Source: Bacillus sp. NTK034
GTDB lineage: Bacteria > Bacillota > Bacilli > Bacillales > Cytobacillaceae
DNA length: 64,000 bases
Direction: 5' to 3'
NCBI RefSeq assembly: GCF_017303275.1
Contig: NZ_JAFKOJ010000010.1
Coordinates: 62,001 to 126,000 of the forward strand
In this document: positions 43,955 to 52,569 of the stretch, piece after piece
Numbering within the stretch: position 1 is the stretch's first letter
Layout: the number at the start of each line of letters is the position of its first letter
Notes under the pieces: model-generated
What the model was told of the DNA's origin: nothing
Database searches by the model: none
Seen by the model: only the letters and a program-made list of their open reading frames with translations
Program-made: the position numbers and the translations under genes

Positions 43955-45397
43955 ATGACCACTCAATTAACCGGACAAAATATGTTTCTCGCAGGCGAAT
44001 GGACGACAGGCGAAAGATTAATTGAAGTTCGTGATCCGCAGGATAACAGCATCATTGATACTGTACCGGCAGCTTCGAAGGAAGATATGCTGAATTGTAT
44101 TGAAGAAGCGAAAAAGGGAGCGAAGATTGCCGCTTCCCTGCCTGTTCATCAGCGAATGGCGATTATTAATCGGGCTGCAGACTACATTGAAGCCAGAAAA
44201 GAAAAATACGCCAGAACGATTGCAAGGGAAGGAAGCAAAACCATTCGGGAAGCTTCAAAGGAAGTGGAAAGAGCCATTCAGACCTTCCGGATCAGTGCAG
44301 AAGAAGCAAGAAGAATTCATGGAGAAACCATTCCGTTTGACCAAATGCCCGGGAGTGAAAACCGCCTGGGATACTACCGCCGTTTCCCGATTGGTATTAT
44401 AGGAGCCATTACACCTTTTAACGATCCATTAAATCTGGTAGCGCATAAAGTGGGTCCTGCCATTGCTTCCGGGAATGCCATTATCGTAAAGCCCGCTACT
44501 GTGACACCACTCAGCGCCCTTTTAATCGCTGAAGCCTTTGAAAAGGCCGGATTGCCGCCTAAAGTGTTATCGGTCATCACTGGTTATGGAAGCGAAATTG
44601 GGGATGTTCTTGTTACCCATCCTGCTGTGCGAATGATTACTTTTACTGGAGGCCTGGACGCCGGGGAACAAATTACCCGGAAAGCGGGATTAAAAAAGAT
44701 AAGTATGGAGCTGGGGTCCAATTCTCCTGTCATTGTGCTGGAGGATGCTGATTTAGAAGAGGCTGTTGAATCAACGGTTTCCGGGGCATTTTGGGCAGCA
44801 GGGCAAAATTGCCTCGGTGTCCAAAGAGTGTATATCCAGAATTCCGTTTATGAGGCATTTCAACAGGCATTCGTTGCCAGGACAAATCAATACTGCGTAG
44901 GGGATAAGCAATCAGAACTGACGGATATGGGGCCGCTTATTACGGAAAAAGAGGCTGTCCGGGTTGAAAACATGGTTAATGAAGCGAAACAAAAAGGAGC
45001 AGCCGTATTAACAGGCGGGAAAAGGAATGGGTCTTTTTACTCTCCTACTGTTCTCGAAAATGTTCCGGAAGATTGCACCATTGCGAAAGAAGAAATTTTT
45101 GGTCCGGTTGTACTTTTGTACCAAGTATCTTGTCTTGATGAAGCAATCAGTAAATCGAATGACATAAATTATGGCTTGCAGGCCGGAATATTTACCAGGG
45201 ATATCGAAAAAGCACATAAGGCCATTGCCAAAATGGATGTAGGCGGAATAATGATCAATGACAGCAGTGACTACCGCATTGATGCGATGCCATTTGGCGG
45301 TGTGAAAAATTCAGGGTTAGGCAGGGAAGGAATCAAATTCTCCATTCAGGAGATGACAGAACCGAAAGTAGTCTGCTTTAAATTATCGAACTATTAG
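43955..45397 (+). CDS. Aldehyde dehydrogenase, probable aspartate-semialdehyde dehydrogenase DoeC
   Basis: A 480-residue ALDH-superfamily protein. The catalytic Cys is in AAGQNCLGVQRVYI and the general-base Glu in ISMELGSNSPVIVLEDADL; the cofactor-binding FTGGLDAGEQI and PFNDPLNLVAHKVGPAI are in place. In ectoine catabolism DoeC oxidises L-aspartate semialdehyde to aspartate, and its position next to doeA/B-type genes makes this the best guess. Related glycolaldehyde or lactaldehyde dehydrogenases look similar. It lies 21 bp after the homoserine dehydrogenase gene and is followed by a terminator. Confidence 0.85.
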   Translation: MTTQLTGQNMFLAGEWTTGERLIEVRDPQDNSIIDTVPAASKEDMLNCIEEAKKGAKIAASLPVHQRMAIINRAADYIEARKEKYARTIAREGSKTIREASKEVERAIQTFRISAEEARRIHGETIPFDQMPGSENRLGYYRRFPIGIIGAITPFNDPLNLVAHKVGPAIASGNAIIVKPATVTPLSALLIAEAFEKAGLPPKVLSVITGYGSEIGDVLVTHPAVRMITFTGGLDAGEQITRKAGLKKISMELGSNSPVIVLEDADLEEAVESTVSGAFWAAGQNCLGVQRVYIQNSVYEAFQQAFVARTNQYCVGDKQSELTDMGPLITEKEAVRVENMVNEAKQKGAAVLTGGKRNGSFYSPTVLENVPEDCTIAKEEIFGPVVLLYQVSCLDEAISKSNDINYGLQAGIFTRDIEKAHKAIAKMDVGGIMINDSSDYRIDAMPFGGVKNSGLGREGIKFSIQEMTEPKVVCFKLSNY

Positions 45398-45450
45398 AAA
45401 TTTTTAATTTAATACTGCCAGACAGCCATCAAGCTGCCTGAATATCGTAT

Positions 45451-45495
45451 GAGGAAGAACAATCCGGCTGCTCCGGAGGGTCTTCCTTTCCTTTT
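45451..45495 (+). terminator. Terminator between aldehyde dehydrogenase and BCCT genes
   Basis: Arms GAGGAAGA and TCTTCCTT with an inner CCGG/CCGG pairing, followed by TTCCTTTT. Confidence 0.7.
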
Positions 45496-45664
45496 AGATA
45501 GCTGAAGTCATAATTTATGTCATTCAACAACATTCATATACCTATGAAATGCAGACAGGCTTTATATTAAAAAAACCTATCAAACTTCCATCAGGCACAC
45601 AGGTGCTAAATCAATGCTTTGATAGAGCCATATAAAAGAAAGATTTAATAAGGAGGATTTTATT

Positions 45665-47209
45665 TTGAAGAAAAACCGGGACCGCGCTTCATATAACAAT
45701 CCAGTCTTTAAAATCTCAGCCATAATCGTTGGACTTTTTACCATTTGGGGAGCCTTTTCACCTGATAGTCTTGCTAAAAATGCCTCTATTGTTTTTAACT
45801 TTACAAGTAAATCATTTGGATGGCTTTATTTACTCAGTGTAGCTCTTTTTGTTTTCTTCTGTTTATACCTTGCTTTTAGTAAATATGGAAACATAAAACT
45901 CGGCCGGGATGGAGAAAAAGCCGAATATTCCTTATTTGCCTGGATCAGTATGCTGTTCAGCGCAGGTTTCGGGGTAGGAATTGTCTTCTGGGGTGTAGCA
46001 GAACCGCTGTCTCACTTTTCTTCTCCACCGCTTCCTGGAGTAGAGCCGCAATCAGCAGAAGCCGCACGGGTAGCCATGCGATATTCCTTTTTTAACTGGG
46101 GCATTCATCAATGGTCAGTCTTTGCCATTGTCGGACTGGCTCTTGCTTATTATCAATACCGTCATAAAAGGAGGGTTCTTGTAGGCGAAGTATTAAGCGC
46201 AAATCACCCCGAAAAAAGAAAAAGGCTGAAGTCAGCAGTTAATATACTGGCTGTCATTGCAACGGTAACGGGAATTGCCACCTCGATGGGAATGGGTGTC
46301 CTGCAAATTAATGGCGGCTTGAACTATGTCTTCTCAGTTCCAAACAACCCTTGGGTGCAAATCGGCATTGTTGGCATCATGCTTGCCCTTTATCTTGTTT
46401 CAGCTACAACCGGTATTGATAAAGGGATTAAGATTTTGAGTAATACCAACATGATCCTGGTCCTTGCTTTAATGGTGTTCTTCCTGTTCAGGGGCCCCAC
46501 CGTATTCATATTTGAAAGCTTCGTCCTTGCCATCGGCGACTATATCCAGCATTTTATGGAAATGAGCTTCTATTTGACCCCATACACAGGTGAAACGTGG
46601 GTTCAGGATTGGACAGTTTTTTATTGGGCATGGGTGATTGCCTGGTCTCCTTTCGTCGGTTCCTTTGTTGCCCGGATTTCAAAGGGGAGAACGATCAGGG
46701 AATTTGTAATAGGTGTAATGGTTGTCCCTCCAGCTATTGGGTTTGTATGGATGGCCATTTTCGGAGGAACGGGATTATACATGGATTTATTCCAGGGTAC
46801 CGCCATATCCGAAGCTGTTTCGCAAGATGTGACAACTGCCATTTTCGTTCTGTTAAAGGAGTTTCCATTATACACATTGTTATCAGTGATCATGCTGGTC
46901 CTAATCGTCATATTCCTTGTAACTTCGGCGGATTCAGCGGTTTTCGTTCTGGGCATGATGACATCAGATGGGGATTTGAATCCATCCAACATGGTAAAAG
47001 TGATCTGGGGAGTATTAATGGCCGGGATTACTGCCGTGTTAATTGCCAGCAGCGGATTAAAAGGGCTGCAAACTGCTTCCTTGGTCTCAGCTCTTCCTTT
47101 TACGATCATATTGGGCATTATTAGCATATCGCTCTATAAATCATTGTCCAGGGAGAGAAAAGAAGCAAAAGGACAAGCCAAATCGGTTCCCCTGCAGAAA
47201 GCCCAGTAA
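45665..47209 (+). CDS. BCCT-family transporter, probable ectoine/hydroxyectoine importer
   Basis: A 514-residue carrier with about twelve membrane segments. BCCT signatures are SAGFGVGIVFWGVAEPLSHF and FYWAWVIAWSPFVGSFVARI followed by SKGRTIREF. These carriers use Na+ or H+ to import betaines and ectoines. It starts with TTG behind AAGGAGG. It lies 268 bp after the ectoine operon, with a terminator in between, so it may have its own promoter as well. Its nearest functional analogues would be EctT/OpuD-type carriers. It is clearly different from the shorter-looped BCCT at 9015. Confidence 0.88.
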   Translation: MKKNRDRASYNNPVFKISAIIVGLFTIWGAFSPDSLAKNASIVFNFTSKSFGWLYLLSVALFVFFCLYLAFSKYGNIKLGRDGEKAEYSLFAWISMLFSAGFGVGIVFWGVAEPLSHFSSPPLPGVEPQSAEAARVAMRYSFFNWGIHQWSVFAIVGLALAYYQYRHKRRVLVGEVLSANHPEKRKRLKSAVNILAVIATVTGIATSMGMGVLQINGGLNYVFSVPNNPWVQIGIVGIMLALYLVSATTGIDKGIKILSNTNMILVLALMVFFLFRGPTVFIFESFVLAIGDYIQHFMEMSFYLTPYTGETWVQDWTVFYWAWVIAWSPFVGSFVARISKGRTIREFVIGVMVVPPAIGFVWMAIFGGTGLYMDLFQGTAISEAVSQDVTTAIFVLLKEFPLYTLLSVIMLVLIVIFLVTSADSAVFVLGMMTSDGDLNPSNMVKVIWGVLMAGITAVLIASSGLKGLQTASLVSALPFTIILGIISISLYKSLSRERKEAKGQAKSVPLQKAQ

Positions 47210-47291
47210 TAACTGGTGGAAAAATTCAATTTCTAAAGAGTGTCCTATAACATGCCCTTCAAGCGGTGAACAAATGATTACCCCATTAACC

Positions 47292-47344
47292 AAAAAACGC
47301 TATTCTTTCTGTAATATCATGGAAAGGATAGTGTTTTTTTTTTG
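47292..47344. terminator. Terminator between BCCT and squalene-hopene cyclase genes
   Basis: Arms AAAACGCTATTCTTTC and GAAAGGATAGTGTTTT with a 12-nt loop and a run of T residues. The pairing works for the plus-strand BCCT gene. Confidence 0.8.
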
Positions 47345-47397
47345 TAGGAAGGTTTTAAATGAAGTTATTCAGATTTCACAGGAATTGCAACCTCTTA

Positions 47398-49272
47398 TCA
47401 TTGACCAAACTTCCTATGATAATTCGCCAAAGCCATAAGGGGGAAAATGTACCGATAGCTATGATAATGGATGTAAAAGCTTCCTGCCATAGCCTGCCCT
47501 TTTGGATAGGCTGTCGTCCAATCCTTTTTATTGATTGAATGGGTCAGGTAATGAATTCCTTTTTGAATTGCTTCTGTCGGGTGGTCCTCGGCTGCAATTA
47601 AGGCATCCAGTGCCCATGCCGTGTCTGTTAAGGTACTCGCATTCAAAGGAACATATGATTTTTCGCTGTCGCTCAAACAGGATTCCCCCCAGCCGCCATC
47701 CTGGTTTTGAATTTCCTTCAGCCAATCAGAGGCCTTTCGGATAGAAGGATGGTCTTTTGAAAGCCCTGCCGCGCAAAGCCCGGTTACGGCTGCCCACGTG
47801 CCATAAATATAGCAAATGCCCCATCTGCCATACCAGGAGCCATCTTGTTCCTGATGGTCCAACAGCCAGTTAACCGCTTTTTTATATAAGGGGTCATCAG
47901 CTGGCAGATTTGTATAGTTCCCCAAAAACTCCAGCGTCCTCCCGGTCAGGTCGGCAGAGGTTGGGTCTCCAAACATATATTCACCCTTTTCAATTGGCAG
48001 GAAGCCGAGCCATGGATTCTCGGTGTTCCTCTCAAAAGATGGCCAGCCGCCATCCTCATTCTGCATAGATAATAGCCACTGAATGCCCCGATCCCAGGCT
48101 TCCTGATTGACTGAATCACCCTCCACACTTCTGGCGATCGCTCTTAACGAAGCAGTGGTATCGTCTATATCGGGATTGCGGGTGTTTACGTCGGAAAAGC
48201 CCCATCCGCCCGGCAAAGCAATCGGATTATGAATGACCCAATCCCCAAACTGATCATGCTGCCGCTTCAGCAGATAGGTGTTTGCTCTCTTTACAGCAGG
48301 ATCTTTTGGCGAAAGGCCGGCTAATTGGAGAGCGGTATTTATAAGCGAAGTATTCCAGACACTGGCGTTAGCATATTGCATATGGGGAAGACCGTCGATA
48401 TCAGTCCTGAGCGATTTTAGTCCTGCGACCGCCTTCTTTATAATTGGATGATCCTTGGCATAGCCAAGAGACAGGAGCGCAAAAATCATTAAAAAGGTTG
48501 AGCTGAAATAACTATAGAATGTTCCATCCGGTTCAATCCGCTCGAGCATATATTTTTTGGCCCGGTCCATAGCCAATGAGTGAAACTGTTCAGACAGTCC
48601 TAAAAGATCTTCAACTCCTTCTTTGATGAATGATAATAATGACCGGTATTCTGGCTGGATTTCCCATGAAACTGCTCCTGACCTTGTTAATAGCAGATTT
48701 GAAAGGTCAGGGCTGCTTTTCGTTTTGATGCTGAACTTTGTTTCTGCCAGAATCAAAATCGGAGCTAAATTCACACGCCCGTACACGGAAAATTGATAAA
48801 AGTTTAAAGGAAAGGATAATGGGAGCAGCATAATCTCAACGGGAACCGGAAAGGATTCTGGCCATGGATATTGTCCCGTAGTGGAAAGCATAATTTTTGT
48901 AAAAACATTTACGCTTTCCATTCCGCCATGCTCCCGTATAAATTTCCTGGCAGCTTTCATCCTGGGATCTTCCTTCTGAACATAGCCGGAATAAAGAAGC
49001 CCGTAATAAGCCTCCAGAGTGGAGGTGGCATTTCCATCCTTTTCATCCTCGAAAATCTTCCAGGCGCCATTTTCCTCTTGCTTGCCTATGATCCTCGCTG
49101 CCAGCCCATGTATTAATTTTTCATCATGTATCTCCAGTGTCCTTAATAAAATGATCATATAAGCATCTGTTGAAATGCCGGTTTCAAATGGATAATTCCA
49201 GGAACCATCAGGAGACTGGCCTTTTCTTAATAGGGTGATGAGATCGTTAATGCCGGAAATCGTATCAGTCAT
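47398..49272 (-). CDS. shc: Squalene-hopene cyclase (or sporulenol-type cyclase)
   Basis: A 624-residue class II terpene cyclase. The catalytic acid motif is DIDDTTASLRA, the DxDDTA signature that protonates the substrate. Several QW repeats are visible, for example QNEDGGWPSF, QEQDGSWYGRWG, QNQDGGWGES and KGQSPDGSW. It is a monotopic membrane enzyme that folds squalene into hopene, or in Bacillus SqhC a C35 terpene into sporulenol. Start taken at ATG 49272; GTG 49281 in the same frame is possible but very close to the GAGAGG site. It is divergent from the YppC-like gene and has no hpn/isoprenoid genes nearby. Confidence 0.92.
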   Translation of the reverse strand: MTDTISGINDLITLLRKGQSPDGSWNYPFETGISTDAYMIILLRTLEIHDEKLIHGLAARIIGKQEENGAWKIFEDEKDGNATSTLEAYYGLLYSGYVQKEDPRMKAARKFIREHGGMESVNVFTKIMLSTTGQYPWPESFPVPVEIMLLPLSFPLNFYQFSVYGRVNLAPILILAETKFSIKTKSSPDLSNLLLTRSGAVSWEIQPEYRSLLSFIKEGVEDLLGLSEQFHSLAMDRAKKYMLERIEPDGTFYSYFSSTFLMIFALLSLGYAKDHPIIKKAVAGLKSLRTDIDGLPHMQYANASVWNTSLINTALQLAGLSPKDPAVKRANTYLLKRQHDQFGDWVIHNPIALPGGWGFSDVNTRNPDIDDTTASLRAIARSVEGDSVNQEAWDRGIQWLLSMQNEDGGWPSFERNTENPWLGFLPIEKGEYMFGDPTSADLTGRTLEFLGNYTNLPADDPLYKKAVNWLLDHQEQDGSWYGRWGICYIYGTWAAVTGLCAAGLSKDHPSIRKASDWLKEIQNQDGGWGESCLSDSEKSYVPLNASTLTDTAWALDALIAAEDHPTEAIQKGIHYLTHSINKKDWTTAYPKGQAMAGSFYIHYHSYRYIFPLMALANYHRKFGQ

Positions 49273-49322
49273 TTCATGCACATTCCTCTCAAGTAAATTG
49301 GATCCTTTAGATACATATTCAT

Positions 49323-50480
49323 ATGGCTGAAAGAGAATTCATGGAGGAGGGGATGCTCATCTTTTTTCAAAAGAAACAAGGGAAGTCCCCGATGGGCTGG
49401 TTAAAGGAAGAATTAAAGAAAAGGACAGGAACTCAAAAATCGATCCATCTTTCAGATGAGGAGAAGGGGATCCTCGGCTATATTAAACGGGAGACAATGG
49501 GCTGGAATCTAAATAATGTCACCAGGACAAAAGCCTATCTTGATTTCTACCGGCAGCATCCGGAAATCCACTGGGCGTTTTTAGGACATATGGTTTCCCG
49601 TAATGGCGGCTGGAATATGACCGATTTAAAAGGGGAGATTCTGTCCCGATTAATGCCGGAGAGTGAAAAACATTCCTTCTTTTCCTTTCTGGAAAGAGGG
49701 AATTGGCTCATTTTTCAGGATGCCTATCCGCAATTTTTGATTTACCGGGAGAGCCTGAAAAGAAATAAGCCATTATTTTTCCTGTTTCCGTTCCTTAATA
49801 TTTCCGTCTTCATGGAAACGGTCTGGAGCTGTTTTTGGAGGAAGCCCGACCCTTACCTTATCACCATTGCCCTTGTCATAAATGAACAAAGCTACTTAGA
49901 AAAAAGGGTGATTCAAAATCCGCTATATAAACAAGAGGTTTTTCAAAAGCTTGAATTTAAGCTGCAGGAGCTGCTGTCCTTGAATCACATCCTTTTTCCT
50001 TATGAAAAGAATGGCATTACCCATATGAAGGGCCAGACATTGAATCATTTTGAATCGCTTCATGAACGGATCCTATTAGGAAAAAAGCTGTATGATGTCC
50101 TGTTTAAGGACAAAGAAGAGCTTGCCCTAACAGAACAATGGGCTTATGCTCACCCCCATACCGGTTCAAGGAAGGATTATTGGCCGCATATTTTCAATGA
50201 TATCCATGAAGGACTGCCAGGCGAGCAATATCAGTTTCAATTAAAATCATGCCAGCTGCGGCCGGGGGGAAGAAGGATTTATAGCCCAGGCCTTGAAACG
50301 GCCTGGAAAAATGTGATCCAGCCTGAAGCCGAATCAGGGGATTGGTTTAGAGATTCTCACGTATTAGAGTATTTTCTGGAGTTAGACGATATGATCAATG
50401 GGGAGATCCAGCATGCATACTGTAAAACACTTGAAAGGCTCGAGCTCGCAGCCCTTGCCAAAAAAGCCGTCTGGAATTAG
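49323..50480 (+). CDS. DUF2515 (YppC-like) protein
   Basis: A 385-residue protein that resembles B. subtilis YppC. Residues 60-110 (NNVTRTKAYLDFYRQHPEIH, then WAFLGHMVSRNGGWNMTDLK) are the most distinctive. One hydrophobic stretch near residue 155 (PLFFLFPFLNISVFMETVW) could be membrane-associated. The C-terminal half has conserved-looking HPHTGSRKDYWPHIFND. Function is unknown in the family. The true start may be an internal ATG (49344 or 49353, behind GGAGGGG), since the first codons lack a site. Overlaps the next gene by about 68 nt. Confidence 0.8.
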   Translation: MAEREFMEEGMLIFFQKKQGKSPMGWLKEELKKRTGTQKSIHLSDEEKGILGYIKRETMGWNLNNVTRTKAYLDFYRQHPEIHWAFLGHMVSRNGGWNMTDLKGEILSRLMPESEKHSFFSFLERGNWLIFQDAYPQFLIYRESLKRNKPLFFLFPFLNISVFMETVWSCFWRKPDPYLITIALVINEQSYLEKRVIQNPLYKQEVFQKLEFKLQELLSLNHILFPYEKNGITHMKGQTLNHFESLHERILLGKKLYDVLFKDKEELALTEQWAYAHPHTGSRKDYWPHIFNDIHEGLPGEQYQFQLKSCQLRPGGRRIYSPGLETAWKNVIQPEAESGDWFRDSHVLEYFLELDDMINGEIQHAYCKTLERLELAALAKKAVWN

Positions 50481-50859
50481 AAGCTATATGCCTGCCATGC
50501 TATTGGCATCGTTATTAGGCACATACTTAGATCTTTATTTTATCGGGAAGGGAATGTACTACTTCCCGATCCGGCCATTCGCAGCCATCTTTTCAATCAA
50601 TATTCTGTTCACCCTGGCAGTCCTTCCGAGCTTCATGATTCCTTTATTAAAAATCATGAAAAACCTGAATGGCTGGCTAAAAGGGATGGTTGTTTTGTCC
50701 ATCAGTTTAGCAATGGCAGCCCTGGAAAGAATGGCAGAGGATATAGGACTGTTTGTCCATGCAGAAAACTGGCATCATTTTTATACCTTTGTGGGATACA
50801 GTTTATTTATTGGATTGATCTCTGCTTTTCACAGTTGGATGAATGGCAAGAAACAATGA
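50413..50859 (+). CDS. CBO0543-like small integral membrane protein
   Basis: A 148-residue protein with four or five hydrophobic segments. Its front, MLLASLLGTYLDLYFIGKGM followed by YYFPIRPFAAIFSINILFTL, is typical of the CBO0543 family of Firmicute membrane proteins of unknown function. Start set at ATG 50413, six nt after GGAG; it lies inside the end of the YppC-like gene in another frame, so the two are coupled. A terminator follows. Confidence 0.75.
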   Translation: MHTVKHLKGSSSQPLPKKPSGIRSYMPAMLLASLLGTYLDLYFIGKGMYYFPIRPFAAIFSINILFTLAVLPSFMIPLLKIMKNLNGWLKGMVVLSISLAMAALERMAEDIGLFVHAENWHHFYTFVGYSLFIGLISAFHSWMNGKKQ

Positions 50860-50861
50860 TC

Positions 50862-50892
50862 AAAAAGCCTATGTGGAAATAGGCTTTTTTCT
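50862..50892 (+). terminator. Terminator after the CBO0543-like gene
   Basis: Arms AAAAAGCCTAT and ATAGGCTTTTTT around GTGGAA. Confidence 0.85.
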
Positions 50893-51189
50893 GTTTCGTT
50901 AATCAATTAATCCGTTCTTATTGTCATCGGAAAAAATAGACAACTATTTGTCAGTTAGAATACAAAAATGAGATTTATTAAAGGAAGTTAACACTCTATT
51001 TACAAATCGGTGAAGAACCAATTGTTCGACATATTTTTAAAAATCACTTGATATAATGACATTATTTTAAGAAGGAGGGAGATGAAAACAGCTAAGCACG
51101 TTCAGGTTTAATACGATTTGACAATCCTTAGCAGCGAGAATACACCCGTCTAAAAAGAAAATCAAGTCAAAATCATTGGGGGAGGAATC
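50893..51189. other. Leader region upstream of the 31-aa membrane peptide gene
   Basis: No ORF above a few codons. A TATAAT box lies near 51053 and AAGGAGG at 51072, 3 nt before a nine-codon ORF (MKTAKHVQV, 51082-51111) that could be a leader peptide. The sequence then runs to the next GGGGGAGG site. Confidence 0.35.
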
Positions 51190-51285
51190 ATGACGGAGGT
51201 TTTACTTTATGTCGGTACATATATTTCCCTTACTTTTGCGTTAGGCTGGCTGATTACGGTTGCTTTTAATCTGTTTTTAAAATGA
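51190..51285 (+). CDS. 31-aa membrane miniprotein
   Basis: A 31-residue ORF behind GGGGGAGGAATC. Almost the whole peptide is one membrane segment: TEVLLYVGTYISLTFALGWL, then ITVAFNLFLK. The ribosome site and codon composition support translation. I do not recognise it. Similar single-span miniproteins in Bacillus act as regulators of larger membrane proteins or as toxins; which applies is not visible. The following 51286-51390 contains a long-range ACACAATCC/GGATTGTG pairing. Confidence 0.55.
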   Translation: MTEVLLYVGTYISLTFALGWLITVAFNLFLK

Positions 51286-51390
51286 ACACAATCCTCTCAC
51301 TCCCATAAAACTTCATTCCCATAAACTATAGAGGGTTCTGCGGATTGTGCTCAATCTTCAAGCATCTTTATAACCAGGGAGGTATAAGAT

Positions 51391-51543
51391 TTGTGGATTC
51401 TAACACTTTTTTTACATGACAAAGTCAAAATGTTTGAGTATGACAATAAGGATGAAGCCAGAACGGAGTTTGAGAAAGCAAATGGATGTAAGATTCTTTC
51501 TGAGATCATACATTACAGGGACTTTGAAAAAAGAGGAAGTTAA
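51391..51543 (+). CDS. 50-aa small protein
   Basis: A 50-codon frame starting with TTG seven nt behind GGGAGGT. It reads MWILTLFLHDKVKMFEYDNK and then DEARTEFEKANGCKILSEII, with balanced charge and a helix-like middle. A terminator follows within 40 bp, which supports a real gene. A longer frame at 51416-51757 overlaps it in another register but runs through that terminator and has poor composition. Function unknown. Confidence 0.55.
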   Translation: MWILTLFLHDKVKMFEYDNKDEARTEFEKANGCKILSEIIHYRDFEKRGS

Positions 51544-51579
51544 AATCCCTGGAGCAAATGAGCAGAATCGTAAAATTCC

Positions 51580-51608
51580 AGACCTTCTTAACCGGAGGTC
51601 TTTTTTTA
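51580..51608 (+). terminator. Terminator after the 50-aa gene
   Basis: Arms AGACCT and AGGTCT with loop TCTTAACCGG, followed by seven T residues. Confidence 0.78.
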
Positions 51609-51666
51609 TTTGTCTGAGTTTGTTATCACTGTATACACAAACCTTTTTTTTAAATCGTTTGAAAAT

Positions 51667-51729
51667 AAACAAACATATTAAAGGTATGTTTGTTTTATGT
51701 TTGACTAAATTCAAACTTTATTTTATTAT
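51667..51729 (+). promoter_or_regulatory. SigA-type promoter with an adjacent perfect palindrome
   Basis: TTGACT (51701-51706) and TATTAT (51724-51729) are separated by exactly 17 bp. Directly upstream lies a perfect 11-bp inverted repeat, AAACAAACATA (51667-51677) and TATGTTTGTTT (51685-51695), with a 7-nt centre. It is placed as an activator or autoregulator site for the following regulator gene. Confidence 0.6.
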
Positions 51730-51796
51730 GTTTAATATAAAGCAAACAAAGAGATAATTTGTTTATTTTTTAAAGAATTAGGATGTGTTTTGGCTA

Positions 51797-52552
51797 ATGG
51801 AATTATCAAATCTATTCTGGGACGTTTCTCTTGAGGAGCTAAAGCAGGGCTATATCGAAGAAAAGGATTCATTTACATGCCTCTTATGCGGGGAAAAGAT
51901 TGAAAAAGGCATTGTTTATCCATATAAAGATCGGTTTTACGAAGCAGAACGGTATATGCGCATCCATATCGAAACTGCGCATAGCTCGGTGTTTGATTAT
52001 TTGCTGTCCATGGATAAGAAGCTTACAGGGCTTACCGATCATCAAAAAGGCCTTCTGCAGCTTTTTTATCAGGGAAAGAGCGATAAGGACATTCAGAAAG
52101 AACTGGACATGGGGAGTACCTCGACCATTCGCCATCACCGTTTTGCTTTAAAGGAAAAGGAACGGCAGGCGAAGACCTTCCTGGCAATCATGGAATTGCT
52201 GAAGGAAAAGGATGAATATGCACCAGCGTTCCTGCCTGTTCATAAAACAGCGACAATGGTGGATGACCGCTACAACATTACAGAGGAAGAACAGGAGAAA
52301 ATTCTTAAGAAATACTTTCCTGAAGGCACTGATAAACCTCTCGTCAAGTTTCCGCCAAAGGAGAAGCAAAGGCTGATCGTGCTGAGGGAGATTGCCAGCC
52401 AGCTTCAGCCTGAGCACACATATGGAGAGAAAGAGTTAAATCAGGCATTGAAGGACTTTTATGAGGATTATGCTCTGATCAGGAGATATTTAATCGACTA
52501 TGGCTTTTTGGACCGAAAGCTGGATGGCAGTGAGTATTGGCTTAAAAAATAG
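51797..52552 (+). CDS. Zinc-finger/HTH regulator with C-terminal DUF2087
   Basis: A 251-residue protein. Residues 28-62 hold FTCLLCGEK and RIHIETAH, a CxxC...HxxxxH arrangement able to bind zinc. Residues about 80-125 form a LuxR-like helix-turn-helix (GLTDHQKGLLQLFYQGKSDK with IQKELDMGSTSTIRHHRF). The C-terminal 90 residues are DUF2087, ending RRYLIDYGFLDRKLDGSEYW. DUF2087 usually accompanies HTH domains in Firmicute regulators. It precedes the GIY-YIG gene by 17 bp, so the two are one unit. Start chosen at ATG 51797; the upstream GTG 51785 has no ribosome site. Confidence 0.82.
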   Translation: MELSNLFWDVSLEELKQGYIEEKDSFTCLLCGEKIEKGIVYPYKDRFYEAERYMRIHIETAHSSVFDYLLSMDKKLTGLTDHQKGLLQLFYQGKSDKDIQKELDMGSTSTIRHHRFALKEKERQAKTFLAIMELLKEKDEYAPAFLPVHKTATMVDDRYNITEEEQEKILKKYFPEGTDKPLVKFPPKEKQRLIVLREIASQLQPEHTYGEKELNQALKDFYEDYALIRRYLIDYGFLDRKLDGSEYWLKK

Positions 52553-52569
52553 AATAACGGGGGATTACC

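Noticed and set aside
46597..47127. Long frames on both strands inside the BCCT gene
   Set aside because: Shadows of a highly hydrophobic gene, without ribosome sites or recognisable motifs.
51416..51757. 113-codon frame starting inside the 50-aa gene
   Set aside because: It runs through an intrinsic terminator and the promoter of the next gene, and has poor composition; the 50-aa frame has the ribosome site.
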